DNA of 64,000 bases from Macrolepiota albuminosa (GCA_027475525.1 JAMWFC010000125.1:62001-126000); one strand, 5' to 3'; positions 11,821-24,263 are shown, counted from the stretch's first letter. Notes: generated from the letters alone by a model not told the origin. Numbers and translations: made by a program.

Positions 11821-12057
11821 GATGTGCGCTCATTCAGAACGATACTTTTGCCTGCTTTGTACTAATCACCCGACTATCCTGTCGATGGAAACGATGTCTG
11901 ACTCCGGCAACCAACGTCATGTTTTCGTCATTTATTGCGTACGCTTATACACGCTTTATAATCATTTAAATTAACACGCTTACTGATACATATTCTTATG
12001 TTATCTTTTCTTCACCTATGTCTCACAAGTAAAAATCCATTTAAACTTAGTCGTATG

Positions 12058-12093
12058 CTGAAGTTCGAATCGTCTCTTACCTTCGAACTTCAG
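12058..12093. repeat. Small perfect inverted repeat
   Basis: CTGAAGTTCGAA (12058-12069) and TTCGAACTTCAG (12082-12093) can form a 12-bp stem with a 12-nt loop. The loop and right arm recur in part at 12123-12146 (TGTCTCTTACCTTTGAACTTCAG). Function unknown. Confidence 0.6.
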
Positions 12094-12142
12094 GTACGCA
12101 TATATGTCATTGTATTATTAAATTGTCTCTTACCTTTGAACT

Positions 12143-12688
12143 TCAGTCTATTAAACTTGTATTACTGTACTTCAATAAACCTACATGGCTTTGCTGCGAC
12201 ATATCCTCGTCTGTCGGAAGTCGCGAAGCCACTGCCTCCTTTCCGTTCTCAATAAAAAGGCCTTTCAAATACATATGCGTGACATTGGGTACTTTCGCAG
12301 GCTCATCAGATACAATGTACATGACTCCTTTGAGAATATAGAGCTTGTCGAAGTCGGTCCAACCTAACAAATTCAAGTTCGTCAGACGAGCACACAGAAG
12401 TTATGCGTCACACATGCCTGGCGCGTGCGACAGCACCCAGGTTTGCGGAACGGGTGACAATCCCCACGTCAGGTGTGCATTGAAGTCATGATAGCCATGG
12501 TGGTATGCTGAGTTATTGCGGTTTGTGGCTGATGGAGTGGTCTTTGTAAAACTCGTGAGTGGGTTGGAAACATTGAGGACACGTGGAGCATCAGATTTAT
12601 AAGTAAGAAAACTCAGACTCGCGTGGTCCAGGAATACGCCGGTACCGTTCTCCAAATGCTGTTGCAATCCTTGGATGATCTGTGTCAT
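12143..12688 (-). pseudogene. Glycosyltransferase family 61 (GT61/DUF563) fragment
   Basis: The minus strand reads FLDHASLSFLTYKSDAPRVL, then HHGYHDFNAHLTW, TWVLSHAPG, an intron, and WTDFDKLYILKGVMYIVSDE with LFIENGKEAVASRLPTDEDM. The HAPGW...LY...GT.YIV pattern is typical of the N-terminal part of basidiomycete GT61 proteins, enzymes that transfer sugars (xylose or GlcNAc) in the secretory pathway. The intron uses a GC donor (GCATGTG) and an AG acceptor. The catalytic C-terminal half is missing. Confidence 0.6.
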
Positions 12689-12989
12689 TCAGCAGTGAAT
12701 GGAACTCCTATGCAGAAATGCCAGTGCGGAGCATGTCATAGAGCTGTCGGAATACGTCTTCAACTGCGAGAAATGCTCCATCACACGGTCGATGGGAGGG
12801 GTAGATGGTGAACAACCATTGGAGTCAACGTCATACCGTCATACTTTTTCTAGTTAAACATGTATTCTATTACCTTTCCAGCACTATATTCGGAACAAGT
12901 CAGCACCAGTTAGGTTACATATATATAATATGAAATTGTACCACTCCCCGAAGACAAAAGACCACGCAGAAGGCCAGACCTAGATTATA

Positions 12990-13852
12990 ACGACGTCAGG
13001 ACTACTTGGACACCTCAGCTCCAGACTGACATTGACGAAAACGCCTGTCTTGTGTTTTTTGACCTCGCTGATGGCAAACAGTGTCTCGGAGGCTCTGCCC
13101 TGGCGCAGGTATTCAAAGAAATTGGGTCTGAGGCTCCAGACCTCGAGAACCCAGCTGTGCTTAGAACTTTCTTCAAAGGTTGCCAGAAGGCCGAGTCTAC
13201 AAATGCCCGCCTCGTTCTAGCGTATCATGATCGATCTGATGGTAGATTGCTCACCACAATTGCTGAAATGTGCTTCGCAGGCCGTGTTGGAGCTGAGATC
13301 TCTCGACTCTCTTCATTCTTCTCAGGATCCGATCTCAGCCCTTTTCAACAAGGAACTCAGTGCTACCCTACAAGTCCGCCAGTCTCAACTCCCTGATCTT
13401 TTTGCCATCTTCGTTGCTGCTGGTTTCCCTTCAACCTCAATCCACGTTATTGGCCGAGTCAACACATCTCCCAAAGACAAAACTATCACCGTCATCCATG
13501 ATGCTAAGTCCCTCTTCTCTACTACTTGTGCTGAGCTTCAAGATATGTGGTCAGAGACGTCGTACAGAATGCAGGTGCTCCGTGACGATCCCACCTGCGT
13601 CACAGAGGAGTTCAGCCTTATCAGAGACAAGTCACACACCAGCATTTTCTATGATCTTACATTCTCCTATCAGCCTTCTCGAAGCCTGTGCCGAAAACTC
13701 AAGGTTGCTATTCTCCCTGAGCAGGGTGTCAATGGACAGGTGGAGAAGGCATAGTCATCTGCCGCAGCAGGTTTTGATGCCGTTGATGTGCACATGTCTG
13801 ACATACTCTCGGGCAACACTAGTCTCTTTGGATTCGTTGGACTTGCTGCTTA
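12990..13852 (+). pseudogene. ADE6: Phosphoribosylformylglycinamidine synthase (Ade6/PurL) fragment
   Basis: Frame 1 (13001-13320) reads FFDLADGKQCLGGSALAQVF, LAYHDRSDGRLLTTIAEM and CFAGRVGAEI. After a frameshift near 13320, frame 2 reads ALFNKELSATLQVRQSQLPD, MWSETSYRMQVLRDDPTCVT and VAILPEQGVNGQ, then a stop and FDAVDVHMSDILSG. This is the C-terminal part of the synthetase domain and the first residues of the glutaminase domain of the purine-pathway enzyme that makes FGAM from FGAR. The HDRSDGG loop has Gly to Arg. The glutaminase catalytic Cys region is gone. Clearly non-functional. Confidence 0.85.
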
Positions 13853-14339
13853 AACGAAGTTGCAGCAAGTCAACCCATGACAGGTATAGCTGGCCGCGCC
13901 GGATCAATGGCAAGCAAGATTGGCGGACTGAGCTGGTTCATAGATTGGAACCAACATCTGACTACTCGATGCTTAAAGCGCTGTGAGTACTTGCTTGGAG
14001 CACGGACGGCTCATGTCTAGAACCATATGCCTCTGTCGAACTATCTTTCCTGAATCAGTGAAGCATAAATTCCAAGGAGAAATGGTTTATACAAGATCTC
14101 GGCCTGAATATTACTATGGGCTTATAAACCTTCCATCTACATACCTGGAACAGACTCATACAGTCCTCTACCTGTGTCCAATTACTTCATTTCTGCCTCC
14201 CATAATACACACCTCGTAGGACATCAGTTGATTTTGGAGTCAGTACTATAGGAGGGTACATTCGCCCTCTTCTCCATAGCTGTCGTAGTATTGGGCGTGC
14301 ATTTACTTCAAAACATGTGTACATATCACGATTCTGATG

Positions 14340-14905
14340 AAGAACAACAGCTGACATATACGATGGACATACTGAACCCTTTGTTTTTCATGGAACAATG
14401 TTGACATCGAAGGTTTCTGTGCGCGATATCTGTAACGCTGTCACCAAATATGCCTTCGTGACCTCGACCTACCTTGTTTTAATCTCGGCGGAAATTCATT
14501 GTAGTGTCAAGCAACAAGACATACTCATGATTGAAGCCTTTGGGGAGTCCCTAGTCAGGACACCGGTCAAAGGACGCCCTCGTATTAGTTGTTTGCCGAG
14601 TCCTGAGGAACTGAAAGGCAAGTTCCTTTTGAAAGTGAATGTCCCTGTACATTTGAAGTCGGATTACCATTGATGCTGACCATTACAGTCAGGCTAACAA
14701 CCTCTATTTCGTCGCTCAGCTCGAGGCACTCCGTGCTAAGAGCCCTAATTCTGCCCCTCCGAAGGAAACCGACGTGCTTGAAGCCGAAACATCTTGTGAT
14801 GACTCTGATGACGAAGAGGAGGGGAACCGCAAGAGGCTTGTTGGGGAAATCAGGCATGGTATGCAAGAGCTGAAAGAAAAATGGCGGCGAGTTCGAGGGT
14901 GGATA
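14340..14905 (+). pseudogene. Phosphoinositide-specific phospholipase C (X-domain) fragment
   Basis: The frame from about 14355 reads GHTEPFVFHGTMLTSKVSVR, DICNAVTKYAFV, TYLVLISAEIHCSVKQQDI and LPSPEELKGKFLLKV. This is the second half of the PLC X box: a Glu/His pair in ISAEIHC and the KGKFLLK strand. An acidic low-complexity linker follows (SCDDSDDEEEGNRKR), as expected between X and Y boxes. The first catalytic His and the Y and C2 domains are absent. Confidence 0.7.
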
Positions 14906-14929
14906 TGAAGACAACCGTAGGTCTCAGGT

Positions 14930-15270
14930 CTCTTGGATTACTTCGAGATTGACACTGACAAAAGAGCAGAAAATGTACTCCGCAGTCTGATGGTTGAAGC
15001 AGATACCTCCAAACTAATTCAATTACTCAGTACGGTATGGTGCTCTCGTTCAGCCTTACGGAGTTGAAGATAAAAGTAGCATGAAGAGACAATGTGAGTG
15101 TTTCGACCTTCTCTTGAAACATTGATCTACGTTCAGGATTCAGCCCAACAATCAGTCATCAAGCTGTTTACAGGTACAGGCATAACCAATGGTGCATACG
15201 CCGATCTAAAAAAAGAATTTACAAAAAAGGCATTCGGAAAACCATTCCTGAAAGAGTCCTATTGAAACTC
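14930..15270 (+). other. Unrecognised decayed coding fragments
   Basis: Short frames LDYFEIDTDKRAENVLRSLM (about 14937) and SAQQSVIKLFTGTGITNGAY (about 15138) have a protein-like make-up but I cannot assign them. The rest, to 15760, shows nothing I can support. Confidence 0.2.
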
Positions 15271-15769
15271 TTTGGAACATTAATCCGGTAGCGAGAGTAT
15301 GTCTAGAAGATAAAAATAACGCACGTACAATCTTTGATAAATTGCTATGGATTGCCTTTGACATTTATTGGAACCTGCTGCTCATGAATAAATGAGGACC
15401 GGAAGAGAATGAACGTGTTGGGCAGTGGAGTGTATAGGACGCATTGCGACGTTTGCCATGGTACATTCGTGTTGGTTCTGGAAAGGGATACGACTGCCAG
15501 AATAAGTCTAGGCAATTGGTTGTTACTGTGGGGTCTGAGGGTGTAGTATCCCATGACAGAGAAGGCATCTCTGTCATAAACATTTATGTCATACTTAAGG
15601 CGGCTCGACAAGCAGCAGCGGCATGTTTATAGAAATAGATATAAATATAATGCATAAAGCAAAACCCACAAACCATCTGCAGGCTCCTGGTGATGATCCT
15701 GGGTACGAGTCATGGGGCACTGAAGATGGCATAAGCGGAGTTCCTTCAAATATAACATGCTTACCAGCC

Positions 15770-16110
15770 CTACAAGTCAGGTATTGGCAATATAAATAGA
15801 CAAGACTTTGCGTTCAAATTTCCAGGCAGTGAAGACATGGCCCTGTTGGAAGATCTCTTCCACCTCTTCCAGCGAGCGTCCGACAGTCTCAGAGAACATG
15901 AAGAAGATGTGTATGCAAGCAGCGAAGTTGAAGGTTGCGAAGATAAAATAAGTTTTCCAAGCGATGGGTAGCAAGACCGGGTGGTACTGCAAACGCCAAA
16001 GCCATGTTCAATGCCCAGTTGGCCGCTGTCGCCAAGGAAACTACCTTCCCTTGGACTTGATTCCAGGCTTATTTTCTGGTTTGTGCAGCTACGAGGTGCA
16101 AATTCCAATA
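15770..16110 (-). pseudogene. C-terminal fragment of an MFS sugar transporter
   Basis: The minus strand reads GKVVSLATAANWALNMALAF, then PVLLPIAWKTYFIFATFNFA and a segment with SETVGRSLEEVEEIF. This is the last two membrane helices plus the PETKGRSLEEv-type signature of fungal hexose/sugar transporters. Frame changes separate the pieces and upstream helices are missing. Family role: proton-linked or facilitated sugar uptake at the plasma membrane. Confidence 0.7.
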
Positions 16111-16479
16111 CCGAGCGTGCATCTGGAACAATCAAGAAGAGACAGTAAGTCCGCAATTTTGTCCCTTTGTGCGCGTCTTATCTTTTCAGAATGTACAAGC
16201 AGCGGTTCATGCTCGGCACCCATAACGGTGCTCATCATCTGCATTGTCATTATCATCCTGTACTACAAACTCGGTCGATAGTTTTGCCATTTCACACTTG
16301 ACTCTTGGACTTGTAACGCTTCCTTTGTGCTTCTGCCAGCAATTTATATATATTGTTATCTATTCTACCTGATAAGCATACATTTGTAAGTTGAATAGAC
16401 ACCTAGAGATGCCTTGGGGGAACCCTCGACCTCTTCCCATTCAGTCAGGGATTCTGAGAGAATGACGCTGCCTCCCTCG

Positions 16480-17350
16480 TTTACATGCTACGAGACGGAT
16501 CCTTGAGATGACCAAACAATGCACGACAAGAAAGACGATACAATATCACACAACAATGCCTACGATGTACGTGCCAAGGAGGCCCTTTTGTTTCTTGGGG
16601 TCGAGGAAACTGTTCTGCGTGTGTGATATATGCTATGGCAAGAAAACATGTGAGAAGGATGATGGATACGGGAAGGGAAAGCCATGGTACGGGAGGGATG
16701 TTCGTAAGTAGTATTTCTGCCATGGCAAACACCAAATTGAGGATATGCACGGAGACGTTGCTCCAAGCTACGAAAGAAGAGTCAGAGATAGATCTGATTC
16801 CGACAGCGAAAGGTGGCGTACATGAGACGCGAGAAGGTCCCAGAACACGATCGTCACTACCACGGCTGAGCAGGGGCTAAGAACGCGATGCACAGTATCA
16901 CCACAAAAGGGCTTACGGTATGCCGTGATCGTCACTTGCAGCAGAACGTGAATGGTTTGAAGAACACGCGGCCATTTCTGGAGGGGGTATGATGCCATAT
17001 CGGATGATCAACTCAGCGAGCGCCAGAACGCCAGTGTTTAGATGCCCACAGCGAAAAAGTACGTGCAGAGCCCGATGTACGATAAATGCGTAAAGTACAA
17101 AAAAAAGCTTGGGCCACAATATCAGGAATCACTGAAAAGAAAACAAAAAACAAAAAGAGGGACCCTACTCGTTTGCGTAATGATCTCGCACAGCAGACCA
17201 GATGAGCGTGAAGACAAGGGTAAAGAGTGTGTACAGGGCGAGCAGCAGGCGCACTAGAGCTAGCACGATTGGCGATACGCAAGGCGACGTGACGTGCGCG
17301 CCGATGGAGTCGAACGGGCTGCTAGCGCCCAGGTAAGGATACAAGTTCAT
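16480..17350 (-). pseudogene. Fungal multi-pass membrane protein, function unknown
   Basis: Starting from MNLYPYLGASSPFDSIGAHV (17350) the minus strand gives, in scattered frames, a helix (LALVRLLLALYTLFTLVF), FSLWASKHWRSG, PLQKWPRVLQTIHVLLQVTI, VVVTIVFWDLLAS, HILNLVFAMAEILLTNIPPV, LPVSIILLTCFLAIAYITHA and FLDPKKQKGLLGTYIVGIVV. Order and spacing match a conserved basidiomycete family of about 6-7 helices. Several stops and frame changes (for example TGA after GIVV) suggest a pseudogene, although unrecognised introns may explain some of them. Confidence 0.5.
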
Positions 17351-17399
17351 CGTGCTTGAACCCCGATCAGCAAAAATATAACCTCGAAACTGATATACC

Positions 17400-18480
17400 T
17401 ACCCGACACGGGAGAAGATATCTTGTGGCAATTCGACTATCTTGCGAGGACAATGTCTACATGTCTGAATATGGAGTAAGTAAATTAACAATAGTATGCC
17501 TAGTTACAGCAATTAGACGCTTGATTAATCAATTGAGCCGCAAACACATCATACTCCACACATCATCTTCCGCTTCCGAAGAAAAAAGAAAGCAGCCCAT
17601 TCGGATGTTCGTTCCTACTCTGCACATCCTCAACAGACATGTCTACCCATAACTTCAAGAGCTCGTCCCAAAGGTGATACTGCTTACCATTCCAGCTCCG
17701 AGCCCAACGCCGCAATGATGGTCCGGAAACTTAACAAAGTGCGCTCCGAGTCTGTGAATTTTATTCCGAGTGACCGTCCAAATTGGGGAGTATATAGCTG
17801 TTTTAGGGTGATTTCCACTGGCTGGGTTAAGGTGAACTTTATGTTGATTTGGAGATGTGAACTAGTCAACTCAAGGATAAACAGAACAGCGATCAAAGAC
17901 GCACTCTAGATGATGCTCAAAACATTTGCTATGTTGTTCGCCCGCTAGCTCATAGGAACATTCGTGCCTACTGCTCTCAATACCAGAGTTCATCTTCATC
18001 CAGAACTGCGACTTCATTTTTCTTTCGTTATTCTCGGGCAAGAGGAAGAACCAAGGGTCACTTGCGATAACTATGGTCACTCGATACATGTCGACCGATT
18101 GCGAGAGGATGCGTCAGGAGAGGCAGCGAGGGGACTGAGGCTTTGCTGACAGATTTATTCTCCAATTGCTTTACAAGTTACATGCTTGACCAATTTAGCT
18201 TGAATCGATGCACCGACCTGCCGACCTCGTGTCTCCGGATTGGTAGGCTAACACTGCTTTAATTTCTGTCTATGTTTAGGATACACTGACGCACCAGTCC
18301 CCACACCCGTCATACTAGTTCGATCCCCAGGCCACACACCAAACTCGCAGCACCTAACGACTTCTTCTCTACCCACGGACAAGGTGCAGGACGAGAGGAC
18401 CGCTTGCGTTCCGGTCTCCGCGACACATAACGATATATATACCACTGAGATCTGTGCTGACTACAAGCTGATCAAATTGT
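17400..18480. other. No supported gene
   Basis: Only short frames without recognisable motifs on either strand. Confidence 0.4.
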
Positions 18481-18503
18481 TTGCTGCCGATTAGACAAAA
18501 AAG

Positions 18504-18965
18504 ATGAAACTCCCGCTCACCATATGCCCTTCTAGTGGATCTGCCGACGAGCGTGCCGAGGCGCGATTACGGCTCGCCATAGAGCAAGCAAAACAGACCA
18601 TCTCTGCCTCCTCAGGCGCAGCGACGTCCTCTGTCGAGTCGCTAAACGACGGGATCGACTATGTACATGGGATCGATCGGTTCGACCTGGTGGTCCGATA
18701 CGTCTACACCTCAGTCTCACAGGGCGTCTCAGCGCTTCTTGACTCATCTACGTCGATGGGTTGACGTCATTGCCTGGGCTAGACAAGGCGCTCCAAACGA
18801 CAGTCGGGCTCCATGAGGACATACATCAAGACGCCTTTTTCGAGGGACAGTTGTGACATGATGATGGCGTTAGCGCGTGGGTGTGTGGTGCTGGCAGCGA
18901 TCCTGGACGACGCAGGCACACCATTAAGTTTGGGCAGCGTACAAGCGTGGGTCGAAGAGTAACCA
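18504..18965 (+). pseudogene. Ssz1-like Hsp70 fragment
   Basis: RLAIEQAKQTISASSGAATS, SVESLNDGIDYVHGIDRFDL and VRYVYTSVSQGVSALL run on from 18504, then with frame change PGLDKALQTTVGL and LARGCVVLAA. This resembles the lobe IIB region of Ssz1, the ribosome-associated atypical Hsp70 (the KRTISAS...AATCSVESL...DY pattern). The substrate-binding region and most of the ATPase domain are missing. Confidence 0.6.
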
Positions 18966-19149
18966 GGTTCAGGCGACACATTTCCATGCTTTATATTCGC
19001 ATTTCTTCTTCATCTAAATAGACCAGTATAATTTCTTGTACTTTCGCCTAATTGAGCGCGTCAAATGTTCTTCCCATCTGATCGCGCTTTTCTTTGTCGT
19101 AGCCGATCACTGTATTCGCCGTATCTTTCTTGTCATTTCAAACACTACA

Positions 19150-20250
19150 ACGTTATCATATATGACTCTACCGAGTTTTGAGTGTCGAGAGCGGGGACGA
19201 ATGGCGGGCGCAGCGAATGGAGGTCCTCCCATTTCAACTTGGCAAAGAAAGGGTGGTTCTTCACCTGAGTGAGAGTCGAATAGCGAACGCTCGCATGGGA
19301 GATGAGGCTGCAAAGACTTGTAGTCAGAAGCAACATGATATGAGTCTGAGAAATACTCACTGAGTTATAGCGTCCCACGAAACGTCTGTAAGATTGAAAA
19401 TGAATTCTTCAGGTTTGTCGTATTTTGGCCTGTCGAGCACTTTTGCCCAATTCTTTAAATTTGTCCATGTCTCTTCAGATGTGCTCCTGCTGAACAGCAG
19501 AAATCTGGCCAGGAACTCGAACAGGATGCACCTGAGTGACCAATAGTCTACCGAATAAGTATACGGCTTTCCACGCAGGACTTCCGGGGCCTACGGAAGT
19601 GCCAATTCAGGAATGGGAAGAGATAAAGGTAAACTCGTAAAAGTTGCCATGTAGTCGGGCGAACCGATGATAGAGTCTGCATATAGAGTATCTTCATTAC
19701 GAATAGATCGATAGATCGAACGACGTTCTATAGTTGAGCGGTGTAGAACTTGGTTATCTTTCACCCTGTCGAGCTGAGAGTGAAAGAGCATAAGCTGGTG
19801 GTAGTACACTTGTCATCTAAACAGTTCAAACCTTGACCTTGAGTGACTCGATCCTTTTAGGATTGAGCGCACCGGTCGCAAGACCAAAGTCAGTCAACTT
19901 GACGTGACCCGTTCCATCCACTAAGAAATTCTGCGTACCCACACTTTGGCCAGTTTCATCAACACGCACAAGTGATGTGGCGTACCTCACGCTTCAGATC
20001 GCAATGGATGTACCCAAGCTTGTGCAGCTCCGTCACAGCAGCAAACATCTCGCTAATATAGAACCTCGCGTTTTCCTCTTGAAGGACACCCGCATTGTCG
20101 AGAAGGGTACGAAAGTCTCCACCGGGGACGTACTCCATAGCGAGGTATACATATTCGGGGTACTGAAACGCATAGAGCAATCGTACAAGCCTGAGTGTCT
20201 TGGTCACCGTCAGAATGTCACGCTCAACGAGTATATGTCTAATCTATAAT
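19150..20250 (-). pseudogene. AGC/NDR-family (Dbf2-like) protein kinase fragment
   Basis: In minus-strand order: LVRLLYAFQYPEYVYLAMEY, VPGGDFRTLLDNAGVLQEEN, LHKLGYIHCDLK (20250-20000); HVKLTDFGLATGALNPKRIE (about 19890); STIERRSIYRSIRNED and SIIGSPDYMA (about 19650-19760); VLRGKPYTYSVDYWS and a WTNLKNWAKVLDRPKYDKPE block; KNHPFFAKLKWEDL (about 19220). These are kinase subdomains V-XI with the insert typical of NDR kinases. The catalytic-loop HRD is HCD (CGC to TGC), which should abolish normal activity. The ATP-binding N-terminal lobe is absent, and frame changes occur at 19600 and 19380. Confidence 0.7.
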
Positions 20251-20410
20251 GTGCGTGTTGTATATTATCCTGTCCATCTTGTGAAGGGTCCTTTTTCTCA
20301 TCTTCTTTAGGGAACAGACCTCGCCAGAATTAGGGAGGTGGAGGTCATTGAAAGAGCGCAGCCCGAGTTGGAAAGGGTGATGTTGCAGACAGCACAAGCC
20401 CACTGAAAAC

Positions 20411-20443
20411 GTCCTCTGGAAGGGGTCGAACCTTCCACAGGAC
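20411..20443 (-). ncRNA. T-loop hairpin, copy 1
   Basis: On the minus strand GTCCTGTGGAAGG, loop TTCGACC, CCTTCCAGAGGAC: 12 of 13 stem pairs and a loop like a tRNA T-loop and B box. It is preceded by ACCCTCCTTTTAT, shared with the copy at 47515. See the copies at 32590 and 47515. Whether it is transcribed is unknown. Confidence 0.45.
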
Positions 20444-21360
20444 TATAAAAGGAGGGTCTGGGTGTTCCAAGACGTTTGTCGACAAGTGGCGGCAGAACGT
20501 GACCGATAGGAACGGCTGTAAATTTATACAATGTTAGTAGACATAATGAAACATAGCATAATCAACGTAGCTTGCGGGTATCCTGCGGCTCAGGTCTCCC
20601 GGTGCCCCTCAGCATGCAAAAACCCTTGGGCGAACGATACGCGTTGTGCCATAAGGTTCAACTTGGGGATATAGGGTTGAAAGTTAGTCGAAGATGGAGA
20701 TAATTCATAGGACTCGCTGACCAATGTGACAGGTCCTCTTGCAATACCCAAAGAGGATACTTCTGCGTCTCATCTCCCGTTCCCCATGGCATCCTCCCAG
20801 ACTATCCAATGATAGGTCGAGTTCTTTGTCGACTTGATGGACCCACAAAAGCCGCTGGGTTTACAGCCATGGGTGTCGATTGTAGAAGGCAAGGAAAGAA
20901 CAGCAGCAGTCGTCTCGTGACGGTGGTGGTGGTGCTGGGCAAAGGGTAAAAGACGCGCACCAGAAATGTATCATTGTGCGACGGCGTGGCGGCAGCGTAT
21001 CGACTTGTGAGAATCGGCTGGTCCTGACATACCACGCTGCACTGTACCGACGCCAGCACTGGCATCAGGCGCAGGGCTAGGATCAAGAGCGGCAACTTCA
21101 AGGAGCTGATTTTCGGGCAATGCGGACTGTGGACGGTAATGCGGATTTCCCTCGTGTCCATGTATCTGCGATGGAGAACGCGTGATGGAATATGAATTCT
21201 AGGGGAGAATTGTTGTTGGTAATGGTGTTGTGGGGGTGGCACGCTGATGGCGCGGATGAGGTCGCGGACGATGGCTGTGGTGTTGGTGGTGGATAGTTTA
21301 CTGCATCTGTACCCCTGCAATTCAATTCCTCAGAATCAATGCTAGACACAAGGACATGGC

Positions 21361-23600
21361 TTACGCAGATTGACTTGAGAACTCACCATCAACAACGTCA
21401 CTTCTGCCCATCTCGACTCGGTTATCCGCTAGCTGCAGGATATGCACGCCAGGCAGGACGTGCTGTCGGCCCGCAATCTCCCCGCACAGCTCAAATAGCT
21501 CCTGTTCTAGCGAATCAATCTGCGCGAGGTGGGTTGTTTGCTCGTCCGTAAGTGCCTTGACCCCTGAAGATGGCAATGCGATGATGAGATCTAATGTGGA
21601 GAAAGAGAGAAAAGGTAGATGATACTTACATTCCTCACTCTTTTTGACATTCTCCCTCTCTCGCTCAAGCGCACTTCCAGACTCCTGAAGTCGAAGTTCG
21701 CCTTTCTCCAGTGCTTCCCCATCTCGTGAAGCCCGTTGACGTTCCTCAGGTTCTTTGACGGTTTCATATTGGGTCAGTTACGTTTCTAAGTGGGCAGGAG
21801 CAGGCGTTGGCGTGGAGCCCAGGGTCTCGCAATTATCCTGGGATTCCGCAACATAGCTTGCCTATGAATAAATATATTCATATTTTGAGATTTCAAGAGG
21901 ACAGAACAAAAAAGTGGAGATCAAGACTTACCACGACATCTTATAGGAACTTGATCTCGCTCTGACTAGCTTGCAGTTTCAGTTCTACCCCGCTTAATTG
22001 CTGCTCCAAATCAACTTTCTCTGATTCAAGGGCATCAAAGGCATTATGGGCCTCAGCGGTTTGGGAATCAGCTGCTAGGAGCTGAGACTTTGCGGTCGCA
22101 AGTTGCTCCTTGAGTGTACCATATTTAGAGAGAAGTTGGGCATGGGTTAGTCGTAGTGAAGAAAGTTCATGAGCGGTAGCTGCGCTGTTTTGAGAAGCAG
22201 TCTTTGAGGGTGATGACACGCTCCAGGGGACGTGAGAAAATGCAAAAGGAGAAAACAAAGGATGTATAGATACCTTGACTACAACTGGAGCTCCAGTTCT
22301 GCAACACGCACTTGTAGTCCTTCCATCGTCACAAGTTTTGCTTCTAGTGCGTGTTTCTCCTTTTGCAAGACTGCAATACTCGTATTTCGCTCCCGTAGAC
22401 GCGTCACTTCTCCTGTGAGACACGTGTTAGTGCGTTCCATTCTCGTAGAACACGCTGTTTATCGACCTGTATCACCGCCTCATCATCCCCATTGTTCTCC
22501 TTCTTACTGGATCCGCTGGGTATTTTTGCGATGAGCTGATCCTTGAGTTGTTGCATCGCGACTGCTTGCAAGATCTTGTGCATGTTGGAGCTCCTTCTCA
22601 AGAAACTCTGCATGATGGGTGAGACTCAAAAGCTGACTCTTCTGCACCCCAGCCAAGGAAGCAAGAGAGGTGTTGGCTTGTTCAAGGTTCGCGTTGGTTT
22701 CTTTCACGGCATTGAGCGTGGTACGAAGCGCACGCATCTCAGAAAGGATTTTGGACTATAACAAGTATTAGAATCGCGTTTACAAGCACCAAAGAAATCA
22801 ATGAAACCTTTTCTTCTTCCCATCTTGCAGCATCTTCTTCTTTCTCCTTGCGCTCTGACGCCTCTTGATCCGCAAGCCACCAATGATCTTGCTTGAGCTG
22901 ATCAACCTGGTTAATCTTCTCCTTCAATTTACGCTCTAGTTTGCTCTCATTTGTTTTCAAGCTCGCAAGTTGTCTTCGAGACCACCTTGAGCAATCTAGC
23001 ACCTGTGCTTGTTTTGCCGAGAACTGCTGAGAATCTATTGAAAGTTCAGCCAGAAACAGCCAAGATACGTGAACTCGACTCACCTAGCTGTGCGGCCCCA
23101 GGGTCCCTTTTGAACTGGCGGGTTAGAAGCACATAATTGGCAAGGGGTGCAGTGCGGAGCTCTAGGCTCACGTTTGGTCTGTGTGTAGTGCGTCGTGAAG
23201 AAATAGTAGAGATCTTATTGGCATGAGTTGTCAGACTAGTCTTTTGTTTCTTCGAATGTTGAAGTATCAATATTTAGTCTATTTGCCCGACTTGCTACTT
23301 TCTGAAGACATGAAAAATCAGCGGCTACTGCTCAAATCAAGGATAGAAACTCACCTTCTGTCCTCGTGATAATAGCCTGAATGACATCTTCCCCCTATCA
23401 TCCAACACCTGCCCTTCCACCTCCTGTTCCTCTTCCTCATTCATGCCCTACCCGCCCTTGATCTCTGCCAACTCAGCACCAAGACTCGTGGTCATCGTAT
23501 TCGCCATGCTTGTCTGTCCAGTGGTTGACCTCCAGCTTTCAGTTGCGTCGCTTCCCTGGTTCTTGAGATTGTAAGTATCTTCAAAGGAGTACTGACGTGG
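21361..23600 (-). pseudogene. MAD1: Mad1-like spindle-checkpoint coiled-coil protein, decayed
   Basis: Minus-strand exons, mostly coiled coil: KLERKLKEKINQVDQLKQDH and ASERKEKEEDAARWEEEK (22800-22940); ALRTTLNAVKETNANLEQAN (22650-22740); VLQKEKHALEAKL (about 22350); a segment with LSSLRLTHAQLLSKYGTLKE and DLEQQLSGVELKLQASQSEI (21950-22200); EEREN and LERERENVKKSEE (21640-21700); and SLEQELFELCGEIAGRQHVL, PGVHILQLADN (21420-21540). The last motif (GEIA-G-RHVPPG-RVL-L-DNP) is characteristic of fungal Mad1, which anchors Mad2 at kinetochores and the nuclear envelope. Introns of about 50-80 nt separate the pieces. The conserved C-terminal RWD-like domain is not recognisable downstream (20800-21350). 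Confidence 0.5.
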
Positions 23601-24109
23601 TGACGGTTAGGGTGCTGGCAAAGGATGGGCGCACTCTGTACTTTTCAGTGAAACTGTCCACACCAAATTTGTACAATCCTTCAAGCACGAGGACTCGTTT
23701 GCACTGGGTGTCTGTAATTCGTTAGTTACCTCTGTAAAGTCATCCCTGCTGCACAAGATTGACCTGATATTAAACCTAACAGGGCTGAACACTTCGAGGA
23801 CTATGCAACGATGGTGATCATGGATAACGAAGTCACTCTTTCGTCGGTGTTCTTCAGTGAAATGGTCGGTTCTAAGTTACTTGTGGCCGTGGCACAAGGA
23901 GAAGGTAGGGTTGTGTTTGTTTTGGAGGAAACACGTCAACGGCTGGAAGGGCAGGGGCTTGTAGCTGTACGGTTTGTCTATTCTCAAGGAAACCCTGACC
24001 GTTGAACCCCAATGGCATCCCTGGAGAGAGATAGTGAAAGGATCTGATCAGTTTCTGGCTCAGATTCAGGAAGAGAGCCTGAGTTCCTTTCACATGAAAG
24101 GGCAAGAAT

Positions 24110-24263
24110 CTAATACTAGACTTTGAAGATTAGCTTAGAAGTGGAACAAATCAACACAATTTATCTTGAATTCATAAAAGTATAAACTAATACTAGACTT
24201 TGAAGATTAGCTTAGAAGTGGAACAAATCAACACAATTTATCTTGAATTCATAAAAGTATAAA
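24110..24263. repeat. Exact 77-bp tandem duplication (likely assembly join)
   Basis: 24110-24186 equals 24187-24263. It lies just downstream (3') of the oxygenase-chromodomain gene. The sequence immediately before it (24040-24109) matches 61795-61866, the edge of the 340-bp repeat family. Confidence 0.9.

Noticed and set aside
19150..20250. Functional protein kinase
   Set aside because: HRD is HCD, the N-lobe is missing and frames are broken.
23607..24005. Coding frame at 23811-24005 and nearby fragments as a gene
   Set aside because: Short, no motif, and no consistent splicing; left unannotated.
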